DNA of 64,000 nt, taken from assembly GCF_029227915.1 (NCBI RefSeq), contig NC_079884.1, positions 8,618,001 to 8,682,000 on the forward strand, written 5' to 3'. The stretch comes from Hydractinia symbiolongicarpus (lineage: Eukaryota; Cnidaria; Hydrozoa; Anthoathecata; Hydractiniidae). Position 1 is the stretch's first letter; the number at the start of each line of letters is the position of its first letter. Both the position numbers and the translations under genes were made by a program. Below the pieces are notes generated by a model. It saw only the letters and a program-made list of their open reading frames with translations, ran no database searches and was not told the DNA's origin. Positions 40,375 to 52,900 of the stretch are shown here, in pieces.

Positions 40375-41857
40375 AATAAAATGGAAATCACTGTTAGCTA
40401 GCTGCAATTCTTTGCCAAAAGTTGCGCTCAGGTTTCTTGAAGACAGAAGTTTGCTGCTATGACTCTCCAACATTGTGGAGACGAGGATAAACAATTGACA
40501 TACTGGGTCTCGGCAATTAAAAAGATCAAGTGGTGTTAGTAATTAATAGCTTTTTCAAAATGTTATGGGGTGATGAAGAATGTCATGCAGAGAAGTGTTA
40601 ATTGCAGAAGAGAAGAGTCAAAATACAGAAGAGAAGTGTGAAAATACAGAAGAAAACTGTTTAAATCATAGAAGAGAAGTGCTTTTAAATTTGAAGAGAA
40701 GTGAGCCATAGAGGGCATTGTACACTATAACTACTTCCTAAATTCTATATCTCATTCCACATATATAAGCTAGAGCTGTATAGGAAGGATTGGAGAGGCT
40801 GAGAACATTTCAACTTAAAAACGTGTAAAAATCATAAGACCAATGTTAAAAAAGAGATGAAAAAGTATGGCTAATATTACAAGACTTTTAACAAAACTAG
40901 CACATGTGAGATGATATAATTTAACAACAAACGAACTCTTTCTCTCACGCGGAGTCTGAGCGTGACAGTGTGGTGTGGAATGCAAACGAGGCAATTACCT
41001 GCCTCGCCAACTATACACAGTATTTATGGCGGAGACTTTGTTTCGTTTCCCCACATGGTTATTCATAGGAAATCATCGAGCTCCTTAAAAAATATTCAAA
41101 TATTGAGCGTCTGGTCTATTAAAAACTTTTTGCCTGGGCGTATTTTTTTTGAAGAGGCGTTAAATTTTAGGAGGCGTTTAATTTAATTGTATTAACAAAA
41201 CTTTTTTATTTTAAAAAAACTATAATATTCGGTTGTTATTAATCATCATAGATCACCCATAAGCCAACAAAGGTAACAGTAAGTATTGGCGCGTTTGACG
41301 CATTAGATCATAAGGTATATTTTATCTCACTTTTCGGGGTTGATCTTAAGAAGACTCGATTATTGGTAGTAACGGTTTGGTATATGGCATGATTTACATG
41401 GTTACTTTTTGGGATTCACTAAGAAAGATAGCTGATTTCAATTTATTTCCTATCATCATAAAGTATATATATTATCATTTACTACAGATAGGATGTAGCG
41501 GAGAAACTGCAAAATATTAATAAAAAATGCAAACATATCTTCAACACCTCGTCCACACTGCTTCTTCAACAATAGGGGACGAAACCTCATGCGTAGATAT
41601 TTTTAAAAGAGAAGGCACGGCAACGATTTTCATTTGTTTTTTGTCTACTTTTTTCGGCTTTATATTCTAGGATTATACTAGTTCTTTCAGTATCGCTGAC
41701 ATAATTTAAATCTAATGATCACTTCACCAAATAACCACATCCAAAAATTTTAAAAAGAAGAACGTTGTTATTGTACTAGCATGATCTTTCCATTGCCAAG
41801 GGAGTTGTGGTCTTTATGCAGACGGTTTCATCTAACAAGCATCCCAGTAGAAAGCAT
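40375..41857. other. intergenic stretch, no gene seen
   Basis: A GAAGAGAAGTG-like motif recurs five or more times at about 40590-40710 as a loose A/G-rich repeat. Nothing else is identifiable. Confidence 0.35.
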
Positions 41858-43708
41858 AGTGACCACTGTCCTGGAATCTCCTGGAATTTAGTTTTTGTCC
41901 TTGAATGTCCTGGAAGTCCTGGACTTTCCTTCTTTTTTAGAGATTGTCCTGGAATGTCCTGAAATTTAGTTTGAAGGCTTAATTTTTACATGAAAGTTTA
42001 AACAAAAAAATACAAAAGAGACAAATGGATATTTTTTGGTCAGATGTTGGGATAATGAGAAAGATATTTGCATAACAAGTACATGAACTCTGAATTCATG
42101 GGTAGTGCAAATGCAGAGCAAATACTCAAAACTTTTTTGAATGGGTCCAAATCTGTTGATCCAAAAAGTCTTATGCAAATATCTTCAGATGGACCAAATG
42201 TCAACCTAAAGTTTCTTTCTTTCTTTTCTGAAAAACGTGATCTTGATGAACTAGCTGGTCTGGTGAATATCGGAACATGTGGCCTGCATACTGTACATGG
42301 AAGCTTGAAAAATGGCATCAAGAAGTCTGGTTGGGAAATGGGAAAGGTGCTGATTATTTATTTAACACCGATCTTTCCTTACCATTTTTGATTTTTTGAT
42401 TGATACCTTCAGATACCATCAAAAAGGCTGATACAACAATGAAACGTTTAAAGATCGATGTCTCGGATAAGAACACACATAAGCCCCCTGAAACGATTGA
42501 TGTTGGTATGGGTGCACAACTCCACATCTCACAATTTCGGAGAAGCAGTGATTTTAAAGGAAGTTCCCTTCGAAACTTTCATCAACAAACTGTTCTGTTC
42601 TTATCCAGTGTGACCAGTCACATGGTAGAGAAATGCCCCCTGAAACACATGATCATTCGATGCTGCAGTAAAATCAATCCCAACAGGCTGGCCACTAGGG
42701 ATGAAAGAGAAGTTTCAAAGTTCAGATTTTCCAAGATGTTAGAAAAGCTAACTTCTTTAGGCCAAGTCACCCCTAAAGTTGCTGATGATGCTAAAGAACA
42801 GTTCTCAAAGCTCATTGATGATGTTGTACCTGAACACCAGGAAAAGTTTCTTTCATTTGAAAAATTTGATCAAAGGCTAGATACATTCTTTGCCCAGTTT
42901 CTAAAAACAAAAGTTTTCGAGTCTTTATGGAGTATTTAAGCTCGTATTCTGCCTGAGTCACGGACAATCTGCTATTGAACGAGGCTTCAAAGCAAATAAA
43001 GAATTCATTAAAGAGAACCAGTCAGAATGTTCGCTGAAATCATTAAGAATTCTGCACGATCACATGATTGCAAAAGAAGTGCGAGTACACAACATTCCAA
43101 TTACAAGGGAATTAGTTAAGTCTGTCAGGTGTGGAAGATCGCGTTATGTTGAAATTAATAATGAAAAGAAGAAGTTAAAAGTGGATCCTGGAAAAGCATT
43201 GAAACGAAAGATTATTTCAACTGAAATTGAAGAAGTGCAAAGGAAAAAACAATTCCTCCAAACCAGTATAAACACTCTCATTAAATATGCTGATGAATTG
43301 GCATTGAAAGCACACACAAATGCTGACTTTCAAATCCTTGGACGATCAAACGATTTACAAATGTTAGCCAACACCAAGAAGGAACAATTTGACGAGTGTG
43401 TTCAGATGGAGCAAGCGTTAATACTACTTCGAAAGGATTCCATTGTTTGATTGGAAAAGTATTTTGTAGTCTTATGTTGCAATTGTGTTATGGTGTTAAT
43501 TTTTGTTTGGCTAGCTAGTGTTTATTTAAGTTCAGAGATTGAATTCTTATGTTGTTACAGCTTTTAGTTTTAAGCTTAAAGAAATACATGACTTTACTTT
43601 ATTTGTTGTCCTGGAATGTCCTGGAATTTTTATTTAAAATGTCCTGGAAAAAAAGGTAAAATGTCCTGGAAAGTCCTGGAATTTGAAAGTTTTTTTTGAG
43701 TGGTCACC
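41858..43708 (+). mobile_element. hAT-like DNA transposon, decayed
   Basis: Short inverted ends AGTGACCACT (41858-41867) and AGTGGTCACC (43699-43708) enclose a transposase remnant. Next to each end lie several GTCCTGGAA copies, all in the same direction on both sides. GAAAGC flanks both ends but not at symmetric distance, so the target duplication is uncertain. Confidence 0.6.
42068..43450 (+). pseudogene. hAT-like transposase, C-terminal part, frameshifted
   Basis: 42092-42343 encodes SSDGPNVNLKFLSFF and NIGTCGLHTVHGSLKNGIKK, a catalytic-core segment known from a widespread animal hAT-like family. After a gap comes an open stretch to 42939. One base out of frame the reading continues FKLVFCLSHGQSAIERGFKA, the C-terminal dimerisation motif, and goes on to 43450. 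The N-terminal half and zinc finger are missing. Function is lost. Confidence 0.6.
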
Positions 43709-43911
43709 ATGGAAAGCGCAAATAGCCCTGCATTACGCACATGGTACCCACAGTGTTCTGTTTGTCACGCTCAACAAAACGAAACGAAATAAAGACCTAG
43801 CCAAAACTGCACCGGGTTATACATCATTCTAAAATAAAGAAAACGAGTAATTTCTGTGTAGTCGTCCTGTCTGGCTCATAAAAAAAGTTCTTTTCACCAA
43901 GATGGGTGAAA

Positions 43912-46900
43912 ATGGCTACTGCTCTTCAAGAAACTAAGTCACTTCAGGAAAGGATAAACGAACTACATATACAGTTGACTGCTGCAAATGAAGAGCAACA
44001 GAAGGATGTCATAAATCTTATAGAACAAGATGAGGATTGCAAGTTAAAGAAAAAGAAACCTGGTTGGTGTAGTTTTGTTCTTTTGCTTTGAGCAGTCAGG
44101 GACAGCTGGAGATTAAGTTATTTTATTAACTATATAAGGTATATATGAGCGGCGAATTAGGTGGAATTTATTTAAGAATTAAATTATTGTCACTAAATTT
44201 TGTTAAATATAGCTTTCTGGTTCTTAGCGATCTCAAAATTAATCGTAAAAAAAAACCAAAATATCAAGAAAAATGATGACAATAGCTAAATGATAAAGAT
44301 AAGCCACATCATAAATATATATGGTGTTAAAGTCATTCGAGTGTTAAAAATAGGTCAGTTGGGAAATAAAAATTCTAAAATTCAAAAAAAATGTATATTT
44401 TTACCTCTTTTATCGGCTAGGGTATGGTTGATTCTGCCAAGGGAAATACCTTGTCTTCCGCTCATATGTGTATTAGCAACAGTGTTTTTTCTCTATATCA
44501 GGGTGCCAAAAAAACACTTGATTTATTTCCGAGATTCAAAACAGTGCTTTCAATTTTGTTGACTCTACCAAAAAAAGGCAACCTTCAATACACAGGGTTC
44601 GAAAAGAAGAACCACGTACCTCCGTTAACAGATTACTTCCTAAGGGATCGTCCACAAATTTCGTCCCATTAACGAGACGCTATAAGACGAAAAAGTTAAA
44701 AAAAATTCGTCTCGTTTTGTTCTTAATTGAAATTGAGACGATTTAAAAATCGTCTCATAAATATCAGGAGACGATATTTTGTCAATTCGTCTCAGAATAA
44801 AAAAAGTGGAACAAAATATTTTAAGACGAATTGAGACGAATTGAGACGCTGCGGTAAAATCACGGAGACGAATTGAGACGAATTAAGACGCTGCGGTAAA
44901 ATCACGGAGACGAATTGAGACGAATTAAGACGCTGCGGTAAAATCACGGAGACGAATTGAGACGAACTAAGACGACAGGGTTTCTTAAACACGAAAATTT
45001 ATTTAAAAAGCTAGTGTTTTTTAAAGTGGTTTTAATGTATTCAGATATTTCAGATAGCGACAGCGACCTAGATTGGTTGTTTACGGACGATTCTTTGTCC
45101 GATGATGAAAATGAAGATTACATCAACGAAATTTTACAATGCGGTAAATATTTATTTTTATCTCGTCGTAAAATTTTCAGCAACGGTCTTGAAAACAAAA
45201 AAATATATAATTGCCCAATTTATCTTGTGATTTTTCCGTAGTCATGAGAAAAAAACTACTATAATTATAAAACTATATATTTTCTTTATTCGTAAATTTA
45301 AAGCTCGATGATGCAAAATCTTTAAAAGATTTGTTGTTTTTTTACCAACAACACACAAATATTCGAAAAACCTCACTATTTTAACTTTTCTCTTCGCACA
45401 TGCCGGTGTGAGCATAAGAAGTAAATAATAGCAATTGAAGTTTGTTGCGATATTGCTTCTGAAAATTACGAAAAAAAACTATTTTTGCTTTATTATTTTT
45501 GTCAACTTGCACTGTTATATTAACTTAATGTATAATTATACTTATACAATTGATTATGGTGGGCTGCACATTGCAAAAAAAAAATTATTAACAATTTTAT
45601 GTGACAGAAACGGCTTGTCAGAAGCAAATAATGTTCCGCAAAAAAACTGTGTGACGTGCGGTTGCATTACGTAAAATGATTTCAGACAAATTAGATAGCC
45701 GCTTGTTTAGACACTCAGTTGAGCAGCCTAGTGCCCATGGATTAAGATTTGAATCATTTTTTGTAAACTATCACAAAAAAAAATCAAATGGATAAACTTT
45801 TTTCCTTTAGCCTTCAATTTTGTCAATTCAATACGCGATTTGTTTTATAAAAACTGCGTTTTTAAGAGCGTTGAGGCTGAGATTTTGCCGACCATGAAAT
45901 CGATTTTGAGTCCAACAATCTGGCACAGGTAATCCACGAAACAAAAAGAAACACTGATTTGATACTGGGCCTGTGTCAGAAGTTGGACACAAAAGTAGAC
46001 GCTATAAGCGCAAGAACTGCTGTGCTTGAGAGTTACATCATGAAAAAAAGAAACTTATACGAGGCTAAAAATAAAATTTACCAGGAACCATTGCCCTTGC
46101 CAGCAACAATTACCCAGCCACCGAATAGTTATGTTGAGATGCTGGAAAATAATTTTGATCCGCTACTTTTCTTGCCCACAGAACATGATGACATGGGCAT
46201 GGAGACCACGCATGTTGAAGCACGGCCGCAAGTCGCAACTCCGCAAGCCACACCACCCGTTGGTAAAAAAAACCCGCTACGCAAAATTAACCCATGCTCC
46301 GCGTTAATTAAAAAAGAGCTGGGTAAGCGTTTCACCCTTGCCGAATTAGCAGGTGGCAGGTTGAATGGTGGCAAAAATAAAAACGTGTTGTCACCACGAA
46401 GAATGGGAATAATTTTGCAGAAGGCCAGGAAGGAGCATAAGGAGGAATTTGAAAATAATATAAAAAACAATTTAAATGAAATCATTAACTCAAAATGTCG
46501 AAAGGCAAGTCAGAAAATAAGGGACACCACGGATTGATAAAATAAATAGACGAAATTATTTAGGTCAATTCTCACGTTCCGAACTTTTTTTTTCTCGCAT
46601 TCTATAAAAAACCTTAGGCACAGAAAGGTCAAAGTAAAAGTGTTTTTGCATACGTATTTAGCTACGTATTTATGGACTGGTTTCTTATAAAAAAAACGTG
46701 CATAACGTAAAATGTTGAGATGATTGATTTCCTAAAACCGTGGAAATTTCAGATAAAATTTTTTAGCTCCTTATTCTGACTTGTCTTCGTATTTTAAGTT
46801 TTTATTTTAATATTGTTTGAAAAAGAATTTGTTCTAATTTATTCCGCGCTTTTTTATTCTCGCACTTTTTTTATTCCCTTACAAAATAAAATGTCTTACA

Positions 46901-49900
46901 AAATAAATTTTAGATATTTCTAACTATGATTTATCATAGTTAATAGAAATATCTAAAATTTATTAACTCCCTATTTTAACTTTTCTTCGGGTATAGGTTC
47001 AGCATGTTTATGTTTCTCATAACATACTTAAAAAAAGAATCAAACTGATAAAAAAAACGACAACTCACTCGCACGTGTGCTCTGACCCTCTGAAACCAAT
47101 GAATGAATCACGATTCGAACACAGAGCAGAAGATAAAAATTGTTACATTTTTCTTCTTGAAAAATTCGAAAAGGACGGTTTCTCTTAGCTCCCCAACATA
47201 ACATTTAAATGTATTAAGTTAAAAAGAGCTAATATACTGAAATGTACGAACCATTACAGGCAGAATACACCTAAATACACCTAAATACACCTGAGAACAA
47301 ACATCTTGACATAAATTTTGCTTTTATCCCTGATCTGTGTACTGGTTTCGTTTAGTTAATGAATACCATGTTAAGGCTATTTTCTACCTCAAGAAAATTT
47401 TCGGCGATTTTTGATTGGCTAATTTTAATGTTTTTCGATGATGTGACGTTTGCGGAGGAACGCCAGCCATTTCGAATATATCTCCCAGTAAAGACGAGCT
47501 ATGTTTCGCATCTAACTATCTATATTTAATATCTATATATTCCTTCCTAACAACATATTTAAAGAATCCTAATCTTAAAGAATATTTATGGCTAAATTCA
47601 GTTTCAGATATACTTACCAGTAAATATCGAAAATAACTCAAGATTCCATCTGTCACGACCAATAATAATATTTTTTGTGAGATTTGTTTCGCTTTTCCAC
47701 AACATAGTTCCAGCTTCGAACGACGAAGTTTGCTGTGATAAAATGTTGCCAAGTTTGATAAATATACAGACCGTAACATTCAACAATCGAACGAGTACAA
47801 ACAATGTAGCTTAAGTTAATCAGTAGCTGTGCCACTGCTAGCCAGGAGACCCAGCGTAATTTTTCTTACCACCGGGAAATCGGAGTAGTTAAGGTGGGAA
47901 AATTACGCTGGGTCTCAAACGATTTTTCTGCGGCCAAAATCTGGCCGCGCTTTTTGATTGGCTAATTCTATTGTTCTCTGCTCACGTGATTATTATCGGG
48001 GAAAGCCCTTTTCATCCCGAATATTCCAGCGAGTGGTTTCACTCACCCTAACAAACATTAGTATTCTACAAAGTTTTTACCAAAGTAAGATTTGACCAAG
48101 CTTGGTAAACAACTCACAGATAAATTAAAATGTCCTCCGAAGCGATTAGTCACATTGTTCGATTTAAACTCGGGGTTTCCGCTGAGTCATTCGTTCGCGT
48201 CTAAGCTTTAGTTTGAGAGAAACTCATTTTATCAACTGAAGAAGAAAGCTTAGTTAACTAGGCTATGCCACTGCCGTTCCGCTAGAACAATGGAATAATT
48301 TCTTTTTCACGGAACAAAATCACGCTGGGTCTCCTGGCCAAGATTTTTAAAGTTTCGTGTTAAACTCACGGAAGTGTTCGAAAATATTTTTCAACTTTTG
48401 AGACGAATTTATTATAGCAGAGACGAATTGAGACGATTTGAGACGAATTAAGAAAATTCATAGACGAAATGAGACGATTCGGAGACGAATTTGTTTTTAA
48501 AATATGATATTCGGAGACGAATTTGTGACTATCAGGAGACGATATGAGACGAATTAAGACGGTTAAGACACTACAATGTTATCACAAAAAATCGTCTCGT
48601 ATGAAAGAGTTAAGACGAACAAAACAAATTTACAAGACGATTTAAAATGAGCCGAATTTAGACGAAATTTGTGGACGATCCCTAATGAACAATAGTCATA
48701 TTAAAAAAAAACCTTGTTGTTTTATTGATGTGTGGTGGACTCTTTATCTTGATAAATCCACATGCTGTGATGCTAGCAATGTTTATTTCACAGTCTTTTC
48801 TTGGTTGGACACTCAGAATTATTAAATAATCCTGGTCCTTTTAATGCATGAGCAAGCATATCCATAGCCAACCTGACCATCCTAGCTAATTCACCGACTT
48901 CTGACTTAGTTAAAAAAACTACGTAGACATAAATCTCTTTTGCCTGACCCCTTCGTTGTTGGCAACCAGGTCTTACAACAAGAAATCCAGCCATACGGTT
49001 CTTAACTAATGCAGAAGTGAACGCCGACGGAGCACGAATAGAGCAAGTCTGCAAAACTGCACTTACAGGCAGAACAGACATTTTATCATGGATTTAGTTG
49101 TAGATAATTGTTTTCATTTGAAAAAAAAATTAGAAACCATAGCAGGTCCGAATTTAATGGATTTTTTTCTTTATGTTGCAAGTGTTATTCAAACAATTTT
49201 AAATTTCTGTATAAATTTTGTTAAAATGTAGCTGAACTTTCTAAATGAATTTTTAAGTTTTAAGCCATGTGGATGAAGATTTTTTTTAATTTAAAATCGA
49301 AGCATAATTTCTCGACCACAAAATGAATTTCAACAGATAAACCTATTGCACGCCTAACATCCTTTGCATGTGTGTTGTTAAACAAATAAATAGACATTTT
49401 GAAAATCGCATACTAGCGTAACGTTTTCAACTACCGTACGTGATTGATCACGTAAACATATTTACAAAATGAGAAGCCTGATATTAAAACTGAAAACTTT
49501 TAAAAAAAATATATATGACTTTATATTTTTATGTTAACAACAGCCTTGTGATAAAATAACATCTAAATATTTTACACAATCATTTATAATGACCTGCGCT
49601 TGATAAATAAGGTTTTAATAACAATTTCTTATAATTAAAATGGCTTTTCAGAAGCAAATGCTACAAAACTTGCTCACATATTTTCAGTCAAAACTTCATT
49701 AAATATGTACAAGTGAAATACACTAACGGAAAGGGTTTTTATTTCTTCTCTTGGCATAAAATTATCAAGCAAAACATGAGAATTAAATGGAAACACAACA
49801 AACAAAAAGGAGGAATGATTAATTTTTAATATCGCAAGAAAAAGCCAACGAAGTGATACCAAAATATTCAATTTGCAATTTTATCATTTTCTTTGCGAAT

Positions 49901-52900
49901 TGATTCGCAAAAATGGCATTTCGATTTGCGAATTGCTAATTTGAACCTTGATTTATATTTATCAATCAAATTGTATTAACTGAAGCCTTTTTGAAAGATT
50001 TTGAAAGACAAACTTTTGGCAAAGCTCTAGATACCACCACAGTGTATCTGCCATTAGGTTTTTTGTCAAATTTATGTGCAGGACCTTTTGGGATACAAGG
50101 CATGTCCTGCTGCAAATACACGAGTTCTCATTTGTAGGGAACAACACTCTTATTGAAAATTGCAAAAAAAGGAGTAAGCTGTTATAAATTAAGAAGACTC
50201 TGAAGCTACAGGGACACGGCAACAATTTTCATGCGATTGCAGCAAAAAAATTGTTTTGTTGCAATCGCATGAAAATGTTTCACTGTGTCCCCACATCAAA
50301 TATCCTTATTGTGCAACATTTTTTGCTCAAAATTTTTGTTGCTGCAACAAAATTTTCATGTTGCAAATGAGGATCAGGAAATTTCTCGTGTCCCAGCACT
50401 TTGATGAGAATTTTTGCAACATTTTTTATTTTAACCAATCAAATTCGTTTAAAAACAAATCAAAACAAAAGTTTTTCAATCACAACAAATTAGACAAGAC
50501 TAGACAAGACTTCCACATGGCGGAAGATCAAGTGAAGCAAAAACTTTCGGAAGAAGAAAAAATGAACTTATTAAATTTTATACCGAAAACAAATCGTTGT
50601 AACCATGGCCTTGTCCAAATAGATCGTTTGGATTGTTTTTTCTTTGTTTCTTCTTCATCAAGAAGAAGTGCAATAGAAGCGATTATTATACTTCGATCAA
50701 CTGCAACGGCCATCATTAATCACTGTCACACATGTTTTGGTTTCATTTTTATAAATTTTGTTTCATTTGCTGGAACTCATGCGACACGGAAACATCTTTG
50801 CATGCGATTGCAACAAAATTTTTTTTGTTGCAATCACATGCAAAGATGTTTGCCGTTTCCCCGTAGCTTAACCATGAAGAAAAGTAAAATAATTTTTTTG
50901 TTAAATATTTTGAAAAGAAAAGTTACAATTCCTTTTTATATATTTTAAGTAGGGTTACTGCTAATAACATAACAGATTAATAATTACTCCAGAAAATGAG
51001 AAATATTCATAATGCCCATGGTCAAAGCCTTATTAAATTATGTATACTTTCTTTTTTCAATACAGAAACGGAGCAAACAATTTAAGCTGTGCAGACCTCT
51101 TGATTTTATGACACTCCTGTCACTAGAAAGGGCATGTGTAGTCCACGCAATTCTTGGTTTGATAGACAAATAATGTTGACATAAGTCTGTTTTTCTGACA
51201 TAGTAGGTTTCTGTGGGGCTGTAAAATAAATAAGTAATAAATATTTCTTTTTAAAATGGATGCAGGATTTTTGTGTGAGATCTTTAGCTTTTTTGTAATT
51301 TTATGGCGAGTTGGCATCCTCATCTTGTTATTGCATGCTGATTCAATCAGCAAGCCAAAAACAGAAAATAGATATTGATAGTACTTGATCACTTTTCCTA
51401 CCACCTGACAACTTTTGGTTGGCAATATAATGAATAATGAAATTTCCCTGTACATGTTTCAGGCCTCACTAGAAAAAAAATGATGTTGCGCAGTCATTTG
51501 CATGTTGTAACTAATTTAAAAATATTTTGGCTAGAAATTTTATGGCATGCTGGGTCGTGTGGTTGCATTTTTTTAATTTTTTTTTATTAAGAAATATACT
51601 TGATTTATAGAATTTTTTTGTTATGTGATACAAATTAATGTTAGGCCTAAACTTTCCCGAAAAACCCACTGAATTTCTCTATGCTTAAAAATCTGACAAA
51701 ACACTACCAACACTGCAAACTCCACAAAACCACTTTTAAACCTCAAGGCCACACTTGACTTCAATGCTTCATGACTTTTAGACTATGCTGCATTCACTCC
51801 TAACCCCATTTTTTAATCCTTTCTTGCTTGAAAGTATGTTTAGGGATCAGTAGCTGAGTCAATAGACAGGCCTATCAATAAGGGGAGAGCAATTGCTCTG
51901 GCTCACGCAAAGGCTCTCCCAATTCCAAAAAAAAATTCGGGCTGAGCAATATTAATTCATCTCATATGGAAATTATTGTTCCCTTTCTTATTATTTACAG
52001 TAAAAAAGAGCCAAAATATACAAAAAAGATAAAATAAAATAGATAAAAAAGACTTTGTGATAGTAAAGGTTTTTAAACTTATTTTATTTATTCAAATTTC
52101 TCGCCCAGTTTAAAATTTTGTAACCTTGGGGGAGCAATTTATTGCTCTGCTGTAATTTTCTTCTTGTTAGGTCTGAATAGACATCAATTTTTAAGGTTTC
52201 TGTAGCTCAATTGGAATCCTTACACAGGGTATTGGGTCCTCCTGTAAACAATTGGCAGGGTATATCCCTCAAAATTAGTGATGTTAACCACATAAAATAT
52301 AAATCAGTACTACTATACTGCTTGTCCTATTATAAAGAATATAGAAATGATGTAGGTGTAGAAATCTTTGAAATTATAAGTATATATACATTTATTTAAC
52401 CCACATTGTTTATCCTAAAAAATGCTGTTGGACAGTCATTTCATCATATTTTGTATTGTAACTCGGTTTAACTTTTAATTTTTTATTCTAAATCATAGAG
52501 GGTGGCTTATCATTTGGCATTCCTCCACCCAGATCAGGAAGACCAGCTTTAAATTTAAACTTAAGAGAGAAAAGAAAAAGTGAAAGGACGTAAGTAACTA
52601 ACTTTGTTTGACATGTAAAAATTTAACAGTGCATATAATAGTTTGTTCAAATTATCTTCTTGTGCAGTGCTGCAATTGAAAGACAACTAAAAGAACTTAC
52701 TAAAAAGGCTGCAATATTAGCTATAGATGGAGAGGTATGTAATATGTAACAAGAAAAAACTGAAAAACATTATTAGGCATGTTGACATGCATTGGCATGC
52801 TCCAAGCTTCCAAGAGTTGTAATTTGTGAATATTTTTTAGAAATACCCCTTTACAATTGAAGATTTAGAATGGATTGAAGAGATTGGGTCAGGGACATGT

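Larger units (their letters stand above)
44644..48682. mobile_element. 4.0-kb PIF/Harbinger-like TIR element carrying a BEN-domain gene
   Basis: Perfect inverted ends GGGATCGTCCACAAATTTCG (continuing TC) are flanked by TAA at 44641-44643 and 48683-48685. A TAA duplication with GG-starting TIRs fits PIF/Harbinger. Both subterminal regions are packed with GAGACGAATT-type repeats, about 300 bp on each side. Inside are a two-exon gene (45035-46537), a 29-bp hairpin and a nested MITE. I find no DDE transposase, so it is non-autonomous or has lost it. It lies in the proposed first intron of MAP2K7. Confidence 0.78.

Noticed and set aside
44825-44975. Regular 42-bp repeats, CRISPR-like at first sight
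   Set aside because: No unique spacers; the repeats are contiguous and belong to the arm of a TIR transposon in a eukaryotic genome.
50518-50600. MAEDQVKQKLSEEEKMN as the first exon of MAP2K7
   Set aside because: It lies inside a MITE and its possible donor would create a stop when joined to 52499.
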